Assembly (NCBI GenBank): GCA_964502465.1
Contig: CAZCWX010000446.1
Location: forward strand, 1-7,909
Reading direction: 5' to 3'
Length of the DNA stretch: 7,909 bases
Origin: CAZCWX01 sp964502465
Lineage (GTDB): Bacteria > Desulfobacterota > Binatia > Bin18
Shown: positions 6,044 to 7,909 of the stretch, piece by piece
Numbering within the stretch: the first letter of the stretch is position 1
How the letters are laid out: each line of letters opens with the position of its first letter
Made by a program: the position numbers and the translations under genes
The notes under the pieces: generated by a model
What the model was told of the DNA's origin: nothing
The model's input: the letters and a program-made list of their open reading frames with translations, nothing else
Databases searched by the model: none

Positions 6044-7261
6044 ATGGACACAACGCCCGTCTTTCCGCCGGACCAACTGATGATGCCAGAGGCCATCGCT
6101 GATCCCTACCCTGTGTACCGGCAACTGCGCGATCAGACGCCTCTCCACTATATCCACATTCCCGGTGGTGTTCTTCCTGGGGTCGATGAACCGATCTGGG
6201 CGTGGGCACTCATGAAATACGACGATGTGTACGGCGCCTTACGTGACCATGATACGTTTTCTTCCTCACGGAATCCCTTGATAGAAAAAGGCCTGTTTCC
6301 GCGCCTGGTCCTCATTACTGACGACCCACCTCGCCATACGCGTTTTCGCCGGCTGGTGAATAAAGCGTTCACGCTGCGGCGTATCGAGGCGTTAGAACCG
6401 TGGATCACCGCTGTCGCCAACGAGTTACTGAACGACAGAGGAACTGGCGAAGTGGACCTCGTCCAGTCTTATACGATCCCTTTGCCGGTGAAAGTCATCG
6501 CTCGCCTGCTGGGTATTCCTGGAGAAGAATATCCGACCTTCAAACGTTGGTCTGATGCTTTCATTTCCTCTCTCATTACCATGACTCAAGAAGAGCGTAT
6601 GAAGAATGCCCAGGAAATGATCGCATACTTCGGTCAGATGGCGACCACGCGGCGGGCCCACGGCGCAGAGGATCTCATTACCGCATTGGTGGAAGCAGAA
6701 ATTGAAGGGGAATCGCTCCAGGATTGGGAGATCATGGGCTTCTGCATGCTTCTCCTGATCGCGGGGAACGAAACCACCACCAATCTGATGGGCAATATGT
6801 TCAATCTGCTGGTGGATCGGCCAGACCTGTGGCAACGCTTACGAGAGGACCGGCGTCTCGTCGAGCCTGTCATCGAAGAAACATTGCGCTACGAGAGCCC
6901 TGTGCGGGTACTCACCCGTGTAGCGACTCGCGACGTGAAAGTCTCTGGAGTGAAAATTTCAGAGGGGGAAATGGTTGGGGTCTTCTATGGAGCGGCCAAC
7001 CGTGACCCAAAAGAATTCCCGCATCCTGATGAGTTCCGGCTTGACCGTGACCTGCGCAACCATGTCGCTTTTGGCATGGGCATTCATTATTGCCTGGGTG
7101 CACCACTGGCCCGAGCCGAGGCAAAGATTACGCTTAACGCCTTTCTCGACCGGTTTCCGGCCATCACGCGCGGGCAAGCTCCTATCATACGGCAGACTGC
7201 CAGTCCCATCGTGTTTGGCTTTCAACAGTTACCACTTGTGCTCGGCGCCGGAGGACATTGA
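6044..7261 (+). CDS. Cytochrome P450, class I bacterial type
   Basis: A complete 405-residue soluble haem monooxygenase that inserts one oxygen atom from O2 into an organic substrate, taking electrons from a ferredoxin. In order: the C-helix HTRFRR (98-103), the I-helix oxygen-activation motif AGNETTT (240-246), the K-helix ExxR as E279-T-L-R282, and the haem-binding loop FGMGIHYCLG (343-352) with the axial thiolate C350. There is no membrane anchor, as expected for bacterial class I enzymes. The start at 6044 is chosen for its ribosome binding site and normal length; an in-frame extension upstream is antisense to mutL. The gene is followed after a single base by a [3Fe-4S] ferredoxin gene, which is the probable redox partner. 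The substrate cannot be read from the sequence. A loop around residues 38-52 (HIPGGVLPGVDEPIW) may shape the pocket. No ferredoxin reductase, terpene synthase or polyketide gene is nearby to hint at a pathway. Confidence 0.95.
   Translation: MDTTPVFPPDQLMMPEAIADPYPVYRQLRDQTPLHYIHIPGGVLPGVDEPIWAWALMKYDDVYGALRDHDTFSSSRNPLIEKGLFPRLVLITDDPPRHTRFRRLVNKAFTLRRIEALEPWITAVANELLNDRGTGEVDLVQSYTIPLPVKVIARLLGIPGEEYPTFKRWSDAFISSLITMTQEERMKNAQEMIAYFGQMATTRRAHGAEDLITALVEAEIEGESLQDWEIMGFCMLLLIAGNETTTNLMGNMFNLLVDRPDLWQRLREDRRLVEPVIEETLRYESPVRVLTRVATRDVKVSGVKISEGEMVGVFYGAANRDPKEFPHPDEFRLDRDLRNHVAFGMGIHYCLGAPLARAEAKITLNAFLDRFPAITRGQAPIIRQTASPIVFGFQQLPLVLGAGGH
7250..7254 (+). promoter_or_regulatory. Ribosome binding site of the ferredoxin gene
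   Basis: GGAGG lies inside the last codons of the P450 gene, 8 bases before the ferredoxin ATG at 7263. It fixes that start against longer in-frame alternatives that would overlap the P450 gene. Confidence 0.75.
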
Positions 7262-7262
7262 A

Positions 7263-7457
7263 ATGCGCCTTGTGGTTGATCACAATAAATGTCGCAGAAC
7301 CGGCCAATGTTCCTATTTGCATCCAGAACTGTTCAAGGCAGATACGGACGGCTCTCCTATTGTCCTGGTTGAACAGCCGGACGAAAAACTGTGCGAGGCG
7401 GCTGAAGAGGCAGTAGAGCTATGCCCGAGTGGGGCGATCTCGCTGGTGGAGGAGTAG
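7263..7457 (+). CDS. [3Fe-4S] ferredoxin, P450 redox partner
   Basis: A 64-residue single-cluster ferredoxin that carries electrons to the P450 encoded just upstream. The cluster ligands are C10 and C16 (C-x5-C in NKCRRTGQC) and C54 in ELCPSGAI. The residue that would be the second cysteine of a 4Fe-4S motif is T13, which points to a 3Fe-4S cluster as in many actinobacterial and proteobacterial P450 partner ferredoxins. A further cysteine, C44, is present ten residues before C54 and is not a usual ligand. The ATG follows the P450 stop as TGAAATG, with a good ribosome binding site within the P450 end, so the two are co-transcribed and probably translationally coupled. The reductase that reloads it is not in the window. 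Confidence 0.92.
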   Translation: MRLVVDHNKCRRTGQCSYLHPELFKADTDGSPIVLVEQPDEKLCEAAEEAVELCPSGAISLVEE

Positions 7458-7474
7458 GGAAACATCTTTTCATG

Positions 7475-7502
7475 CAGGCGTCACCAGCGGGAAGGACGCC
7501 TG
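7475..7502. repeat. Hairpin between convergent genes
   Basis: CAGGCGTC (7475-7482) and GACGCCTG (7495-7502) form a perfect 8-bp stem with a 12-base loop. It lies between the ferredoxin stop (7457) and the stop of the minus-strand gene (7505). Neither side has a T-run directly after the stem, so it is at most an atypical bidirectional terminator; it may instead be a copy of a dispersed palindromic repeat. Confidence 0.5.
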
Positions 7503-7504
7503 TC

Positions 7505-7909
7505 CTACCGCTCGGATCTCCCAGAGAGTTTGCGATATTCTTTGGCCGTATTGCGCTCTACCTTCTCACGTTTATGGTCGTACTTGCGGCTAATCTTTGC
7601 CATCCGTTCACGATATTGCGGATGGGAGGCGTTCCCTCGGTATTTTCGATACACCTTCTCTCTGGCCTCGTACTCCTGCCGGTCGAGTCGTTGCATCGCT
7701 TTCGCATACTTGTCATCGAGCCGCTCTCGGGAATCAGAACGACGGTATCGGTCCTGATCATAGTCATACGGATAGGCATCATAGCCCCTTCCTGCAGGCT
7801 CATAATACCCGCCTTGACCGGGTCCATAGGGATCATAGGAGGGATCATAGGGACCGTAGGGAGTGCCTAAGACGAAATCAGACAGCAAGCGGGAGAAAAG
7901 GTCCTGATA
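7505..7909 (-). CDS. Uncharacterised Tyr/Pro/Gly-rich then highly charged protein, N-terminus outside window
   Basis: I do not recognise this protein. 134 residues are visible, and the frame is still open at the right edge, so the true start and any signal peptide lie beyond it; a TTG at 7886-7888 is a possible internal start without a ribosome binding site. The first visible third is low in complexity and rich in Tyr, Pro, Gly and Asp, with PYGP, YDPSYDPY and GGYY stretches (from about 7865 to 7760). The remainder is strongly charged (Lys, Arg, Glu) with segments such as LDRQEYEAREKVYRKYR and KISRKYDHKREKVERN, predicted helical and possibly coiled coil. Proteins of this make-up are often exported or envelope-associated, but that is only inference. 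The gene converges on the ferredoxin gene, 47 bases apart. The opposite strand is also open and hydrophobic here, which is expected as the complement of charged codons. Confidence 0.6.
   Translation of the reverse strand, partial: YQDLFSRLLSDFVLGTPYGPYDPSYDPYGPGQGGYYEPAGRGYDAYPYDYDQDRYRRSDSRERLDDKYAKAMQRLDRQEYEAREKVYRKYRGNASHPQYRERMAKISRKYDHKREKVERNTAKEYRKLSGRSER

Noticed and set aside
7421..7870. Plus-strand 149-codon hydrophobic frame resembling a membrane protein
   Set aside because: It starts inside the ferredoxin gene and mirrors a Lys/Arg/Glu/Tyr-rich frame, whose complement is bound to read as Ile/Leu/Val/Phe. No ribosome binding site was seen.

Overview
The window reads as ordinary chromosomal DNA from a Gram-negative, GC-moderate, free-living bacterium. 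The best guess is an uncultivated soil or sediment lineage of the former Deltaproteobacteria (Desulfobacterota/Binatota/Tectomicrobia-like). The basis is the style of the class III cyclase N-terminus, the endonuclease-type MutL, the long-form SppA and the P450/ferredoxin pair. This placement is inference and weak. No tRNA, rRNA, CRISPR array, insertion sequence or integrase was found.

Layout: positions 1-300 (minus) hold the N-terminus of a class III adenylate/guanylate cyclase that runs off the left edge. It has its own sigma70-like promoter and a strong ribosome binding site. Positions 301-707 form a 407-base non-coding stretch with that promoter and a cluster of short hairpins. Positions 708-2329 (minus) form a two-gene unit, a DEDDh exonuclease fused to a WYL domain followed 8 bases later by a class I SAM methyltransferase, behind a recognisable promoter at 2369-2396. 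Positions 2469-5862 (minus) form a mutL-sppA unit. Positions 5863-6043 separate the divergent mutL and P450 genes and carry a degenerate 7-base tandem repeat and an inverted repeat. Positions 6044-7457 (plus) form a tight cytochrome P450 / [3Fe-4S] ferredoxin operon. It converges on a minus-strand gene (7505-7909, cut by the right edge) for a Tyr/Pro/Gly-rich then highly charged protein of unknown function, and an 8-bp stem hairpin lies between the two.

How the genes work together: the P450 and ferredoxin are an evident electron-transfer pair, with the ferredoxin donating to the haem protein; no reductase is in view. MutL is a mismatch-repair nuclease with intact metal-site motifs; its co-transcription with the membrane protease SppA is probably positional. 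The exonuclease-WYL fusion is the least ordinary item: a processive-type 3'-5' exonuclease domain joined to a domain known elsewhere as a nucleic-acid-sensing module in transcription factors. I see no clear defence island or clearly new multi-gene system; the fusion with its methyltransferase partner is the best candidate for follow-up.
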